DNA of 64,000 nt from CAVWNR01 sp963756525 (GCA_963756525.1 CAVWNR010000001.1:434001-498000), one strand, 5' to 3'; shown: positions 1-9,015, counted from the first letter of the stretch. The notes: generated from the sequence alone by a model not told the origin. A program made the numbers and translations.

Positions 1-510
1 TTCACGTTCCTGGCGGCGCAGGGGCACGAGGTCGGCGACTCGCTGCTCGAGCCCGACCAGATCGAGGCGTGCCGCGGTTTCCTCACCGAGACCAGCTCGA
101 AGATCGTCCTTCCGGCCGACGTGGTCGTCGCCGACGAGGTCACCGACGACGCCGAGACGCGCACCGTCGCCGCCGACGCCATCCCGTCCCGCACGAAGGG
201 CCTCGACATCGGACCGCAGTCGGTGACGACGTTCGCCGGGGAGCTCGCGGGCGCGCGGACGGTGTTCTGGAACGGGCCGATGGGCGTCTTCGAGGTCGCC
301 CCGTTCGCGGCGGGCACGCGCGGCGTGGCCGAGGCCGTCGCCGCCGCGCCGGGGCTCACGGTCGTCGGCGGTGGCGACTCAGCCGCCGCGGTACGCGCGC
401 TCGGCCTGGATGCCAACGCCTTCGGGCACATCTCGACCGGCGGCGGCGCGTCGCTGGAATACCTGGAGGGTAAGACGCTGCCCGGCGTCGCCGTCCTGGA
501 AGAGGCTTGA
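1..510 (+). CDS. pgk: Phosphoglycerate kinase, C-terminal part (5' end outside window)
   Basis: The reading frame is open from base 1 and ends with TGA at 508-510, so about 169 C-terminal residues are present. Phosphoglycerate kinase makes ATP from 1,3-bisphosphoglycerate in cytosolic glycolysis. The nucleotide-binding domain is clear: FWNGPMGVFE near the middle, then VVGGGDSAAAV and HISTGGGASLEYLEG, which contact the nucleotide phosphates. The next gene, tpiA, starts 2 bp after the stop, the usual gap-pgk-tpi operon order. No frameshift is seen in the visible part. Confidence 0.97.
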   Translation, partial: FTFLAAQGHEVGDSLLEPDQIEACRGFLTETSSKIVLPADVVVADEVTDDAETRTVAADAIPSRTKGLDIGPQSVTTFAGELAGARTVFWNGPMGVFEVAPFAAGTRGVAEAVAAAPGLTVVGGGDSAAAVRALGLDANAFGHISTGGGASLEYLEGKTLPGVAVLEEA

Positions 511-511
511 C

Positions 512-1336
512 GTGGGGGGCCCGCCTCACACTTCTCGGGTCGCAAGCTCCCCTCTGAAGAAACCGCTGATCGCCGGCAACTGGAAGATGAACCTCAACCA
601 CCTGGAGGCGATCGCGCTCACCCAGAAGGTCGCGTTCAGCCTCAGCGATGCCCAGCTCACCGCCGTCGAGGTGGTGGTCCTGCCGCCGTTCACCGACCTG
701 CGCAGCGTGCAGACGCTCGTCGACGGGGACGACCTGCTGATCGGCTACGGCGCGCAGGACATCTCACCGCACGACGACGGCGCGTACACCGGCGACATCA
801 GCGGCGCCATGCTGGCCAAGCTCGGCTGCTCCTACGTCGTGGTCGGGCACAGCGAACGCAGGCAGTACCACGGCGAGGACGACGCGCTGGTCAACGCGAA
901 GCTGGCCGCGGCGTTGCGGTACGGTCTGGCGCCGATCCTCTGCGTCGGCGAGACGCTCGACGTGCGGGAGGCCGGAGACTGCCTGCCTTGCGTCAGCAAC
1001 CAGCTGGGCCGGGCGATGGCCGGCGTGTCCGCCGAGCAGGCGGCGTCGGTCGTCGTCGCCTACGAGCCGGTGTGGGCGATCGGCACCGGGCGGACGGCCC
1101 TGCCCGAGGATGCGCAGGAGGTGTGCGCGGCGATCCGCGGCCGCCTCGGCGAGCTGTACCCGGGCGATCTCGCCGCCGGCAGCCGCGTGCTCTACGGCGG
1201 GTCGGTGAAGGCGAGCAACGCGGCGGAGACCCTCGATCAGCCCGACGTCGACGGCGCGCTGGTCGGCGGGGCGAGCCTGGACGGCGCGGAGTTCGCCAAG
1301 ATCTGCCTGGCCGCGCTGCCGGCCGGCGTCCGATGA
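512..1336 (+). CDS. tpiA: Triosephosphate isomerase
   Basis: Interconverts dihydroxyacetone phosphate and glyceraldehyde 3-phosphate. All catalytic signatures are present: GNWKMN (Lys about residue 25), VVGHSERR (His) and AYEPVWAIGTG (Glu), plus the C-terminal phosphate-binding GGSVK and GALVGGASL. GTG 512 is chosen because GGAAGAGG lies 6 nt upstream and no ATG precedes the conserved KKPLIAGNWKMN. This gives 274 residues, about a dozen more than usual. The extra N-terminal codons lie over a 26-bp repeat also found in acnA, so the extension looks secondary. Translation is probably coupled to pgk. Confidence 0.95.
   Translation: MGGPPHTSRVASSPLKKPLIAGNWKMNLNHLEAIALTQKVAFSLSDAQLTAVEVVVLPPFTDLRSVQTLVDGDDLLIGYGAQDISPHDDGAYTGDISGAMLAKLGCSYVVVGHSERRQYHGEDDALVNAKLAAALRYGLAPILCVGETLDVREAGDCLPCVSNQLGRAMAGVSAEQAASVVVAYEPVWAIGTGRTALPEDAQEVCAAIRGRLGELYPGDLAAGSRVLYGGSVKASNAAETLDQPDVDGALVGGASLDGAEFAKICLAALPAGVR
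534..559 (+). repeat. 26-bp dispersed repeat, copy 1 (tpiA 5' end)
   Basis: Begins CTCGGGTCGCAAGCT and matches 38281-38306 at 24 of 26 positions in the same + orientation. It encodes part of the non-conserved N-terminal extension of TpiA. The second copy lies in the variable linker of aconitase. Confidence 0.7.
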
Positions 1337-1384
1337 CCGGTCGCTGTCGTCGCCCACGCGAAGCTGGCCCGGCGGGCCGGAAGG

Positions 1385-1390
1385 TAGGCT
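1385..1390 (+). promoter_or_regulatory. Candidate -10 box for secG
   Basis: TAGGCT fits TANNNT and lies 48 nt before the secG ATG. No convincing -35 is seen. A small GGCTTG/CAAGCC stem overlaps it. secG may be transcribed separately from tpiA as well as by read-through. Confidence 0.35.
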
Positions 1391-1438
1391 TGTCCGGCAA
1401 GCCGTAACCCATCCGACGTCGAAGGCCGGTCCGGAAGA

Positions 1439-1675
1439 ATGATCATTGCGCTCTCGGTGCTGCTCATCATCGTGAGCCTGTTGCTCATCGTGTTGATCCT
1501 GCTGCACCGCGGCAAGGGCGGCGGCCTGTCCTCGATGCTGGGCGGCTCGTTCTACTCGAGCCTGTCGGGGTCGTCGGTCGTCGAACGTAACCTCGACCGG
1601 CTGACGATCATCGCCGGCATCGTCTGGGCGATCTGCATCGTCGGCCTCGGATTGCTGTACAAGAACGGCGGGTAA
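1439..1675 (+). CDS. secG: Preprotein translocase subunit SecG
   Basis: A 78-residue membrane protein with the SecG pattern: a first hydrophobic helix at residues 1-22, a cytoplasmic loop with HRGKGGGLSSMLGG, then a second helix at about 53-74 ending LLYKNGG. SecG stabilises the SecYEG channel and assists SecA-driven export. It follows tpiA by about 100 bp, the order seen in many actinobacteria. Length and topology are standard. Confidence 0.95.
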   Translation: MIIALSVLLIIVSLLLIVLILLHRGKGGGLSSMLGGSFYSSLSGSSVVERNLDRLTIIAGIVWAICIVGLGLLYKNGG

Positions 1676-1753
1676 CGGTTCACGCGTAGTCGACGCGCAG
1701 CGGAAGCTGGCACGTCCGATCGTCCCTGCGGAAACGACAACGAGGAGTACGAC

Positions 1754-2095
1754 GTGGCTGGTGGCAGTGCGATCCGGGGAAGCCGGGTTGGCGCCGGACC
1801 GATGGGGGAGAACGAGCGGGGCGAGTCAGCGCCGCGCCAGCGGGTCTCCTTCTTCTGCGCGAACGGGCACGAGGTGCGCCCGGCGTTCGCGGTCGACGCC
1901 GTGCTGCCGGACACCTGGGACTGTCCGCGCTGCGGGTACCCGGCCGGCCGGGAATCGAACACCCCGCCCGGCGCGCCGCACAACGAGCCGTACAAGACGC
2001 ATCTGGCCTACGTGAAGGAGCGGCGCACCGACGAGGACGGCGCCGCGATTCTCGAGGAGGCGCTGGCTCGGCTGCGCGCTCGCCGCGGCGAGTAA
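1754..2095 (+). CDS. rbpA: RNA polymerase-binding protein RbpA
   Basis: RbpA binds principal sigma factors and RNA polymerase and stabilises the open complex. This 113-residue protein has the RbpA order: basic N-terminal tail (RGSRVGAGPM), a core with CANGH and CPRCG, and the C-terminal sigma-interaction segment around THLAYVKERRTDEDGAAILEEALARL. The Cys pairs suggest zinc binding as in Streptomyces RbpA; the M. tuberculosis protein lacks most of these cysteines. GTG 1754 is preceded by GAGGAG. An orientation-dependent palindromic repeat follows the gene and probably terminates it. Confidence 0.93.
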   Translation: MAGGSAIRGSRVGAGPMGENERGESAPRQRVSFFCANGHEVRPAFAVDAVLPDTWDCPRCGYPAGRESNTPPGAPHNEPYKTHLAYVKERRTDEDGAAILEEALARLRARRGE

Positions 2096-2113
2096 CCCCG
2101 TGTCCCGTCTCGC

Positions 2114-2164
2114 TGTTGATGTTGGACTCGTGGTCGAATATCAGCCACTACTCCAACATCAACA
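2114..2164. repeat. Family 1 palindromic repeat, copy A; likely bidirectional terminator
   Basis: An imperfect 51-bp palindrome with 20-nt arms (left arm TGTTGATGTTGGACTCGTGG; right arm pairs at 18 of 20) and loop TCGAATATCAG. It sits between the convergent genes rbpA and pgl. The loop is the exact reverse complement of the loop of copy C (41366-41416), so this copy is inserted in the opposite orientation. A flanking CAT (here ATG at 2165-2167) is shared by all copies. Confidence 0.85.
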
Positions 2165-2179
2165 ATGGGGGAGGGTGGG

Positions 2180-2980
2180 TTAGCCGACGGGCGGGCGGTA
2201 GAGGTTCGCCGGCAGCGCCGCTGCCGCGTCGTGGTCGAGCAGCCACAGCGTCCGATGCCGCCCGTGCGGGCCGGCCGAGGGCACCTGCACGCGACCGGCG
2301 CCGTCCAGCGCCATCGCCACGGCATGCGCCTTCTCCTCGCCGGACGCGAGGAACCACACCTCGTTGGCCGCGTCGAGGGCGCGAAACGTCAGCGAGATCC
2401 TGGTCGGCGGCGGCTTGGGCGAGTTGTGCACCGCGATCACCGACGCGTCCTGCTCGTGGACGCCCGGGTGCTCCGGGAACAGCGAGGCGCAGTGCCCGTC
2501 CGGCCCGATGCCGAGCAGGACCGTGTCGAAGTGCGGGACGTCCTCGCCGAGCGGGCGTTCGTGCTCGGTCGGCACGGCCGCCGCGAGCGCCGCCGCATAG
2601 GCCTGCGCGGCCGCCTCGACGTCGTCGCCGAACTGGGCGCCAGCCGCGGGCATCCGGTGCACGTTCGCCGCCTCCAGCGGCAGTGCGTCGAACAGGGCCG
2701 CGAACGCCGCCTTGTCATTGCGCTCGTCGGAGTCGGCCGGGACGAACCGCTCGTCGCCCCACCAGAGGCTGACCCGCCGCCAATCGACGGAGTCGCGGGC
2801 CGGTAGGTCGCGCAGCGCGCGCATCGTCTGCTCGAGGATCCCGCCGCCGGTCACCGCGAGGAAGGCCAGCGGGCGCACGCTCTGTGCCGACACCAGGGTG
2901 GCGACCAGGCGGGCGGCCGCATCGTCGGCCAGCTGGGCCGCCGACGCGGCGACGACGATCTCCGGTGGCGCACCCATCAC
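2180..2980 (-). CDS. pgl: 6-phosphogluconolactonase
   Basis: Hydrolyses 6-phosphogluconolactone, step two of the oxidative pentose-phosphate pathway. The SugarP-isomerase-like fold is shown by LAVTGGG near residue 45, WWGDERFVP, and GIGPDGHCASLFPEHP, the active-site segment with the catalytic His. 266 residues is close to the DevB-family norm. The start (GTG 2980, or ATG 2977) overlaps the opcA stop, so translation is coupled. It is the last gene of the tkt-tal-zwf-opcA-pgl operon and ends at family 1 repeat copy A. Confidence 0.95.
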   Translation of the reverse strand: MMGAPPEIVVAASAAQLADDAAARLVATLVSAQSVRPLAFLAVTGGGILEQTMRALRDLPARDSVDWRRVSLWWGDERFVPADSDERNDKAAFAALFDALPLEAANVHRMPAAGAQFGDDVEAAAQAYAAALAAAVPTEHERPLGEDVPHFDTVLLGIGPDGHCASLFPEHPGVHEQDASVIAVHNSPKPPPTRISLTFRALDAANEVWFLASGEEKAHAVAMALDGAGRVQVPSAGPHGRHRTLWLLDHDAAAALPANLYRPPVG

Positions 2981-3963
2981 ATCACGTCCCCGGCCGGCCC
3001 GTCGACGAGCGCCGGGTCGTTCCAGACGTGCATCCGCTGACTCGGCCGTTCGTGCAGGCCGCTGGTGCCGGTGGCCGCGCCGAGCGCTTCGGCGAAGATC
3101 GTGTCGTCGTCGAGTCGGCGCAGCTCCTCGGCCAGCAGCTCGCCGAGTGAGCGCTCGGGGAACGGTGCTATCGAGTCCTGCTGACCCTCCCGGCGCAGCA
3201 CCAGCCGCCCGCCGTCGCGCAGCGCACGGATGGTGGAGCCGCCGGCGAATCCGATCGTGACCTGGCTGATGTCGCCGTCGCCACCCTTCTCGACCGGGAC
3301 GTAGAAGCCCAGCCGCGCGGTGAGCCAGCCCGCCAGCAGCAGGGCCGACGGGTCGGTGTCATCGGCCTCCACCGACGCGGATATTGCGTCCTCCGCGGCG
3401 GTGTCGTACGCCGAGGCGAGCGCGGCTCGCCAGCCGGTGACCCGCGTCCAGGCCAGGTCGGTGTCGCCGGGCGCGAAGTCGATGGCCCGCTGGCGCAGCG
3501 CGGCGACCCGGTCGGTGGCCCGGCTGACGTCGGTGATCCGCCGGTCGGCGACGACGCCGAGCGGGTCGTAGGAGATGCGGTCCGGCGGTGCGCCGTACCA
3601 CCACGTCACGACCGGCGCATCCGGCGCGAGCAGCGGCAGGGTGACCGACTCGGCATGCAGCGCGAGCCGCCCGTACATCCGCATGACGACGGCCTCGCCC
3701 GGGCCGAGCCGGCCGCCCATCAGCACCTCGGCGTCCAGCCGCGGCACGGGCGCGTCGATCTGCCGCCGAATGACCATGAGCATGCGCATCGGGTGCCGGC
3801 TCGCCGCGACGGTGGCCGCCTCCTCGGCCTCGGCGACGTCCTTCTCATCGACGACGATCTTCAGGGTGAGCGCGTTGCCGCTGGTGACCGCCCCGCCGGT
3901 CCGCCGCTCGGCCGCCAACGCTTTCACCACAGCGGTCCCCGTGGTATCCCACAACGTCGTCAT
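2977..3963 (-). CDS. opcA: Glucose-6-phosphate dehydrogenase assembly protein OpcA
   Basis: OpcA is needed for assembly or full activity of glucose-6-phosphate dehydrogenase in cyanobacteria and actinobacteria. The 328-residue sequence begins MTTLWDTTGTAVVKALAAER and carries the family's conserved core with VVTWWYGAPPD and a C-terminal GLHERPSQRM segment. The family has no catalytic motif to check, so the call rests on this similarity and on its place between zwf and pgl, with a 22-bp gap to zwf and an overlap with pgl. Confidence 0.93.
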   Translation of the reverse strand: MTTLWDTTGTAVVKALAAERRTGGAVTSGNALTLKIVVDEKDVAEAEEAATVAASRHPMRMLMVIRRQIDAPVPRLDAEVLMGGRLGPGEAVVMRMYGRLALHAESVTLPLLAPDAPVVTWWYGAPPDRISYDPLGVVADRRITDVSRATDRVAALRQRAIDFAPGDTDLAWTRVTGWRAALASAYDTAAEDAISASVEADDTDPSALLLAGWLTARLGFYVPVEKGGDGDISQVTIGFAGGSTIRALRDGGRLVLRREGQQDSIAPFPERSLGELLAEELRRLDDDTIFAEALGAATGTSGLHERPSQRMHVWNDPALVDGPAGDVM

Positions 3964-3985
3964 GCGGGGCCCCCGCAGAATGTGG

Positions 3986-5593
3986 TCACGGCCGCCGCCA
4001 GCTTCGCCCGTCGCGGGCCAGCATCTCGTCGGCCTCCTTCGGCCCCCATTCGCCGGCGCGGTAGAGGTACGGCGGCTTGCCGGCCCAGAACTCCTCGAGC
4101 GGGTCGATGACCCGCCAGGACGCGTCGACCTCGTCGTTGCGGGGAAAGAGCGTCGCGTCGCCGATCAGCACGTCCAGGATGAGCCGCTCGTACGCCTCCG
4201 GGGAGGACTCGGTGAACGCCTCGCCGTAGAGGAAGTCCATCGCGACGTCGCGGACCTCCATGGCGCTGCCCGGCACCTTCGAGCCGAACTTGATCGACAC
4301 GCCTTCGTCCGGCTGCACCCGGATGACGAGCTGGTTGTGGCCGAGCTCCTGGGTGTCGGTGCGGCTGAACGGCAGGTGCGGCGCCTTCTTGAAGAGCACA
4401 CCGATCTCGGTGACCCGCCGCGGCAGCCGCTTGCCGGTGCGCAGGTAGAACGGCACGCCCGCCCAGCGCCGGGTCTCGATGCCCAGCCGCACCGCTGCGT
4501 ACGTCTCGGTGGTCGAGTCGGCCGGGATGTCCTCCTCGGCGCGGTAGGCCACCGCTCGCTCGCCGGCCAGCCAACCTTGGTCGTACTGGCCACGGATCGC
4601 ATACTCGCCCGGGTCCTTGGGCAGCGATATCGCCCGCAGCACCTTCATCTTCTCGGTGCGGATCTCCTCCGGCCCGAACTCGACCGGCTCCTCCATCGCG
4701 GTGAGCGCAAGCAGCTGCAGCAGATGGTTCTGCAGCACGTCGCGGGCGGCGCCGGTGGCGTCGTAGAACCCGGCCCGGCCGCCGATCCCGACGTCTTCGG
4801 CCATCGTGATCTGCACCGAGTCGACGAAGTTGGAGTTCCATACCGGCTCGAAGAGCTGGTTGGCGAACCGCAACGCCATGATGTTCTGGACGGTCTCCTT
4901 GCCCAGATAGTGGTCGATGCGGAACACGTCCTGGGCGGTGAACACCGCGTCGACCAACCCGTTGAGTTCCTGGGCGCTCGGTAGGTCGTGGCCGAACGGC
5001 TTCTCGACCACCACCCGCCGCCAGCCGCCGCTGCGCGCGTTGCTGGCGAGCCCGGTGCGCTCCATCTGCCGCAGCACGGTCGGGAACATGCTCGGCGGGA
5101 TGGAAAGGTAGAACGCCGCGTTGCCGCGGATGCCGTGGCTGTCGCGCAACTGGTCGAGCGAGCCGCAGAGGGCGTCGAACGCCTCGTCGTCGTCGAAGGA
5201 GCCCGGGACGAACTGGATGTTCTCGCAGAGCCGGCGCCAGACCTCCTCGTTCCACGGCGTGCGCGCGTGGTCCTTCGCCGACTTCTTGGCCAGCGCCGCA
5301 AAGTCGCCATCACCCCAGTCGCGGCGGGCGAACCCGAGCAGCACGAAGTCTGCCGGCAGTAACCCACGGTTGGCCAGGTCGTAGATCGCCGGCAGCAGCT
5401 TCTTGCGGGACAGGTCGCCGGTGACACCGAAGACCACCAGCGCGCACGGTTCCGGTACCCGCGGCAGCCGGCGGTCGGTGGGGTCCCGGAGCGGGTTGAC
5501 GCGCGGCAGCGGCGCGCCCACCGGTGCTGCGGGCGGCGTCGCCACCGGCAGGGGAGGCGCGTCGGTGTCGAGTGTTCGGCTCGGCTCGGTCAT
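3986..5593 (-). CDS. zwf: Glucose-6-phosphate 1-dehydrogenase
   Basis: Oxidises glucose 6-phosphate to 6-phosphogluconolactone with NADP. The Rossmann start VVFGVTGDLSRKK lies near residue 52 and the active-site signature RIDHYLGKETVQNI near 225. The C-terminal domain includes the substrate segment YLRTGKRL. 535 residues, slightly long because of a proline-rich N-terminal tail of about 45 residues. ATG 5593 has a GGAGG-type site upstream. It is the third gene of the operon after tal. Confidence 0.97.
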   Translation of the reverse strand: MTEPSRTLDTDAPPLPVATPPAAPVGAPLPRVNPLRDPTDRRLPRVPEPCALVVFGVTGDLSRKKLLPAIYDLANRGLLPADFVLLGFARRDWGDGDFAALAKKSAKDHARTPWNEEVWRRLCENIQFVPGSFDDDEAFDALCGSLDQLRDSHGIRGNAAFYLSIPPSMFPTVLRQMERTGLASNARSGGWRRVVVEKPFGHDLPSAQELNGLVDAVFTAQDVFRIDHYLGKETVQNIMALRFANQLFEPVWNSNFVDSVQITMAEDVGIGGRAGFYDATGAARDVLQNHLLQLLALTAMEEPVEFGPEEIRTEKMKVLRAISLPKDPGEYAIRGQYDQGWLAGERAVAYRAEEDIPADSTTETYAAVRLGIETRRWAGVPFYLRTGKRLPRRVTEIGVLFKKAPHLPFSRTDTQELGHNQLVIRVQPDEGVSIKFGSKVPGSAMEVRDVAMDFLYGEAFTESSPEAYERLILDVLIGDATLFPRNDEVDASWRVIDPLEEFWAGKPPYLYRAGEWGPKEADEMLARDGRSWRRP

Positions 5594-5623
5594 GCTCCTA
5601 CCTCCGCCCGACGCAGTCGCGGG

Positions 5624-6736
5624 TCAGGCCTTCGTGGCCGCCGCGAGCTGCGTCTTCACGCTCTCCTCGAGCTGAGCGTACGAGTCCTCGAACTTCTGCA
5701 CGCCCTCCACCTCCAACAGTTCGATCACATCGGCGTAGGAGATGCCGATCGCGTCGAGGTCGTCGAGCACCCGCTGCGCGTCGGCATACGTGCCCGCGAT
5801 CGTGTTTCCGTGGATCACGGCGTGGTCGGCGACGGCGTCGAGCGTGGCCTCGGGCATCGTGTTCACCGTGTTCGGGGCCGCGAGCTCGACGACGTACATG
5901 GTGTCGTCGTAGGCCGGGTCCTTGACGCCGGTGGAGGCCCACAGCGGGCGCTGTTCGTTGGCGCCCTCGGCCTTGAGCGCCTGCCAGCGCGGCGAGGCGA
6001 TCACCTTCTCGTACCGCTCGTAGGCGAGCCGGGCGTTCGCGATCCCCGCCTTGCCGCGCAGCCGCGCAGCCTCCTCGCTGCCGATCTTTTCGAGCCGCTT
6101 GTCGATCTCGGTGTCGACGCGGGAGACGAAGAACGAGGCGACCGAGTGGATCGTCGACAGGTCGATCCCGGCGGCCTTGGCCTGCTCCAGGCCGGTGAGG
6201 TATGCGTCCATCACCTTGTCGTAGCGGTCCAGGCCGAAGATCAGCGTGACGTTGACGCTGACGCCTGCTGCCGTGGCGGCGGCGATCGACTTCAGCCCTT
6301 CCTTGGTGGCCGGGATCTTGATGAGGACGTTGGGCCGGTCGACCAGCCAGTTCAGCCCCTTGGCCTCGGCGGTCGTGCGCGCGGCGTCGTGCGCGATGCG
6401 CGGGTCGACCTCGATCGAGACCCGGCCATCGACGCCGTCGGTGCCGTCGTAGATCGGCCGGAGCACGTCGCAGGCCCAGCGGATGTCGTAGGCCATCAGG
6501 TAGCGGATCACGCCGTCGATGCTGATCTGCCGCGCGGCCAGGTCACGGAGCTGCTCGTCGTACGCGCTGCCCTTCTCCAGCGCCTTGGAGAAGATCGTCG
6601 GGTTGCTCGTCACGCCGACGACGTGCTTCTCGTCGACGAGCTGCTGCAGGTTGCCGCTGTTCAGCCGCTCGCGGCTGATGTCGTCGAGCCAGATCGATAC
6701 GCCCTGCGCGCAGAGCTCGTCAAGCCGGTCGGTCAT
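5624..6736 (-). CDS. tal: Transaldolase
   Basis: Moves a dihydroxyacetone unit between sedoheptulose 7-phosphate and glyceraldehyde 3-phosphate through a Schiff-base lysine. The sequence has the N-terminal signature GVTSNPTIFSKAL and the active-site lysine region NVLIKIPATKEG; 370 residues is the length of the longer actinobacterial and cyanobacterial Tal subfamily. The start has GGGAAG upstream. It lies 12 bp downstream of tkt and 30 bp upstream of zwf, in one operon. Confidence 0.96.
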   Translation of the reverse strand: MTDRLDELCAQGVSIWLDDISRERLNSGNLQQLVDEKHVVGVTSNPTIFSKALEKGSAYDEQLRDLAARQISIDGVIRYLMAYDIRWACDVLRPIYDGTDGVDGRVSIEVDPRIAHDAARTTAEAKGLNWLVDRPNVLIKIPATKEGLKSIAAATAAGVSVNVTLIFGLDRYDKVMDAYLTGLEQAKAAGIDLSTIHSVASFFVSRVDTEIDKRLEKIGSEEAARLRGKAGIANARLAYERYEKVIASPRWQALKAEGANEQRPLWASTGVKDPAYDDTMYVVELAAPNTVNTMPEATLDAVADHAVIHGNTIAGTYADAQRVLDDLDAIGISYADVIELLEVEGVQKFEDSYAQLEESVKTQLAAATKA

Positions 6737-6748
6737 CTGCTCTTCCCT

Positions 6749-8878
6749 TCAGTTGCCGGTGGCCGGGCCGCGAATCCGGCCCGCGCGCTCGAGCGCGGAG
6801 TGCGCCGCTGCCACCACGTGATCGGTCGTGAATCCGAACTGTTCGAACAGCACCGAACCCTCGGCGCTGGCCCCGAAGCGGTCGATGCTGACGATCTCGC
6901 CGGCGTCGCCGACGTAGTCGCGCCAGCCCAGCTTGACGCCGGCCTCGACGCTGACGCGCGGGGTCACCGAACCGGGCAGGATCTGCTGCCGGTAGGCCGG
7001 CGGCTGCGCCTGGAACCACTCCTGACACGGCATCGAGACGACCCGGGTTGCGTGCCCCTCGCCCTCGAGGACGTCGCGTGCCGACACCGCCAGCGCAACC
7101 TCCGAGCCCGTTGCGATGATGATCAGGTCAGGTAGGCCGGAGGATGCCTCGGCGAGGATGTAGCCACCCTTGCTGACGTCGGCGACCCGCTCGGCGTCGA
7201 TGACCGGCAAGTTCTGTCGTGACAGCGCCAGGGCGATGGGCCGATCGGTGTGCTCCAGCGTTGCCTTCCACGCGGCCGCGGTCTCGTTGGCGTCGGCGGG
7301 CCGGACGACGTCCAGCCCCGGAATGGCGCGCAGGGCGGCGAGGTGCTCGATCGGCTGGTGGGTCGGGCCGTCGCCGCCCAGTCCGATCGAGTCGTGGGTC
7401 CAGACATAGATCGTCGGTATGCCCATCAGCGCGGCGAGCCTGACCGGCGGGCGCATGTAGTCGCTGAACACCAGGAAGGTGCCGCCGTAGACGCGGGTGC
7501 CGCCGTGCAGCGTGATCCCGTTCATGATCGAGCCCATGGCGTGCTCGCGGATGCCGAAGTGCAGCGTGCGCCCGTACGGCCCGCCGGGCCAGGTCTTCGT
7601 CTGGCGGTCGGCGGGCACGAAGCTCGGCTCGCCTTCCATCGTGGTGTTGTTGCTCTCGGCCAGGTCGGCGGACCCGCCCCAGAGTTCGGGGAGCACGTCG
7701 GCCAGCGCGGTGAGCACCTTGCCCGACGCCGCTCGCGTAGAGACGGAGTTGCGCTTGCCGTCCTTCTCGGCGGGGAAGCTCGGCAGCTTCTCCGCCCAGC
7801 CGGTCGGGAGCTCTCGCCGGCTCATCCGGCCCAGCAGCTCGGCCCGCTCGGGGTTGGCCGCGGCCCAGGCGTCGAAGCGCTCCTGCCACTGCGCGTGCGC
7901 GGCGCGCCCGCGGTCGACGACCTGGCGGGCGTGCGCGAGCACGTCCGGGGCGACGGCGAAGTGGGCGTCCGGGTCGAAGCCGAGGATCTCCTTGGTGCGG
8001 CGGATCTCCTCCTCGCCGAGCGCCGCACCGTGCGCCGCGCCGGTGTTCTGCTTGGTCGGCGCCGGCCAGCCGATGATCGTCCGGATGGCGATGAACGACG
8101 GCCGGTCGGTGACCGCCTTCGCCGCCTCGATGGCCACCTCGATCGCCACGACGTCCTCGCCGGAGTCGACCCGCTGGGTGTGCCAGCCGTAGGCCTCGTA
8201 ACGCTTGCAGACGTCCTCGCTGAACGCGACGTTGGTGTCGTCCTCGATGGAGATGTGGTTGTCGTCGTAGATCAGGATGAGGTTGCCGAGCTGCTGATGC
8301 CCGGCGAGCGAGGAGGCCTCGCTGGAGACGCCCTCCTCCATGCAGCCGTCGCCGGCGATCACGAAGATGTGGTGATCGAACGGCGACTCGCCCCAGCCGG
8401 CGTCCGGGTCGAAGAGCCCGCGCTCGCGGCGCGATGCCATCGCCATGCCGACCGCGTTGCCGACGCCCTGGCCGAGCGGCCCGGTGGTGGTCTCGATGCC
8501 TGCGGTGTGGCCGTACTCGGGATGCCCCGGCGTGAGCGAGCCCCAGGTCCGCAGCGCCTCGAGGTCGGCGAGCTCCAGGCCGTAGCCGGACAGGTACAGC
8601 TGGCAGTACTGGGTGAGCGACGAGTGGCCGTTGGAGAGCATGAACCGATCGCGGCCGATCCAGGTAGGGTCGGTCGGGTCGTGGCGCAGCACCCGCTGGT
8701 AGAGCAGGTAGGCCAGCGGAGCCAGGCTCATCGCCGTGCCGGGATGGCCGTTGCCGGTCTTCTGCACGGCGTCGGCGGCAAGCAGTCGGGCAGTGTCGAC
8801 AGCCCTGCTGTCCAGGTCGGTCCACCAGTCCGGATGGGTGGCGACGATCCGGTCGCTGTCTTGCTGCTGATCGCTCAC
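6749..8878 (-). CDS. tkt: Transketolase
   Basis: Thiamine-diphosphate enzyme transferring two-carbon units in the non-oxidative pentose-phosphate pathway. Visible motifs are GNGHPGTAMSLAPLAY near residue 41, the diphosphate-binding GDGCMEEGVSSEA, and the C-terminal pyrimidine-domain signature FGIREHAMGSIMNG followed by THDSIGLGGDGPTHQP. 709 residues is close to the usual 660-700. It is the first gene of the operon and is divergent from ctaB across about 200 bp. GTG 8878 has only a weak ribosome site. Confidence 0.97.
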   Translation of the reverse strand: MSDQQQDSDRIVATHPDWWTDLDSRAVDTARLLAADAVQKTGNGHPGTAMSLAPLAYLLYQRVLRHDPTDPTWIGRDRFMLSNGHSSLTQYCQLYLSGYGLELADLEALRTWGSLTPGHPEYGHTAGIETTTGPLGQGVGNAVGMAMASRRERGLFDPDAGWGESPFDHHIFVIAGDGCMEEGVSSEASSLAGHQQLGNLILIYDDNHISIEDDTNVAFSEDVCKRYEAYGWHTQRVDSGEDVVAIEVAIEAAKAVTDRPSFIAIRTIIGWPAPTKQNTGAAHGAALGEEEIRRTKEILGFDPDAHFAVAPDVLAHARQVVDRGRAAHAQWQERFDAWAAANPERAELLGRMSRRELPTGWAEKLPSFPAEKDGKRNSVSTRAASGKVLTALADVLPELWGGSADLAESNNTTMEGEPSFVPADRQTKTWPGGPYGRTLHFGIREHAMGSIMNGITLHGGTRVYGGTFLVFSDYMRPPVRLAALMGIPTIYVWTHDSIGLGGDGPTHQPIEHLAALRAIPGLDVVRPADANETAAAWKATLEHTDRPIALALSRQNLPVIDAERVADVSKGGYILAEASSGLPDLIIIATGSEVALAVSARDVLEGEGHATRVVSMPCQEWFQAQPPAYRQQILPGSVTPRVSVEAGVKLGWRDYVGDAGEIVSIDRFGASAEGSVLFEQFGFTTDHVVAAAHSALERAGRIRGPATGN

Positions 8879-9009
8879 CTGCTGGACCGATCCCTTCCCA
8901 TCGCGATGCCGCGCCGGGGTGCACGCCGTCGCGCCCGTGCGTCAAGCGTAGCCAGTCGCCGACCTAGCGGCGGCGCAGGTGCCGATTCGGTCCTGCGGCG
9001 CTCGATGGA

Positions 9010-9015
9010 TACCCT
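9010..9015 (+). promoter_or_regulatory. -10 box for a leaderless uORF upstream of ctaB
   Basis: TACCCT, then 6 nt, then GTG 9022. The spacing would place transcription start at or next to the G of the GTG. No -35 is evident. Confidence 0.5.
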
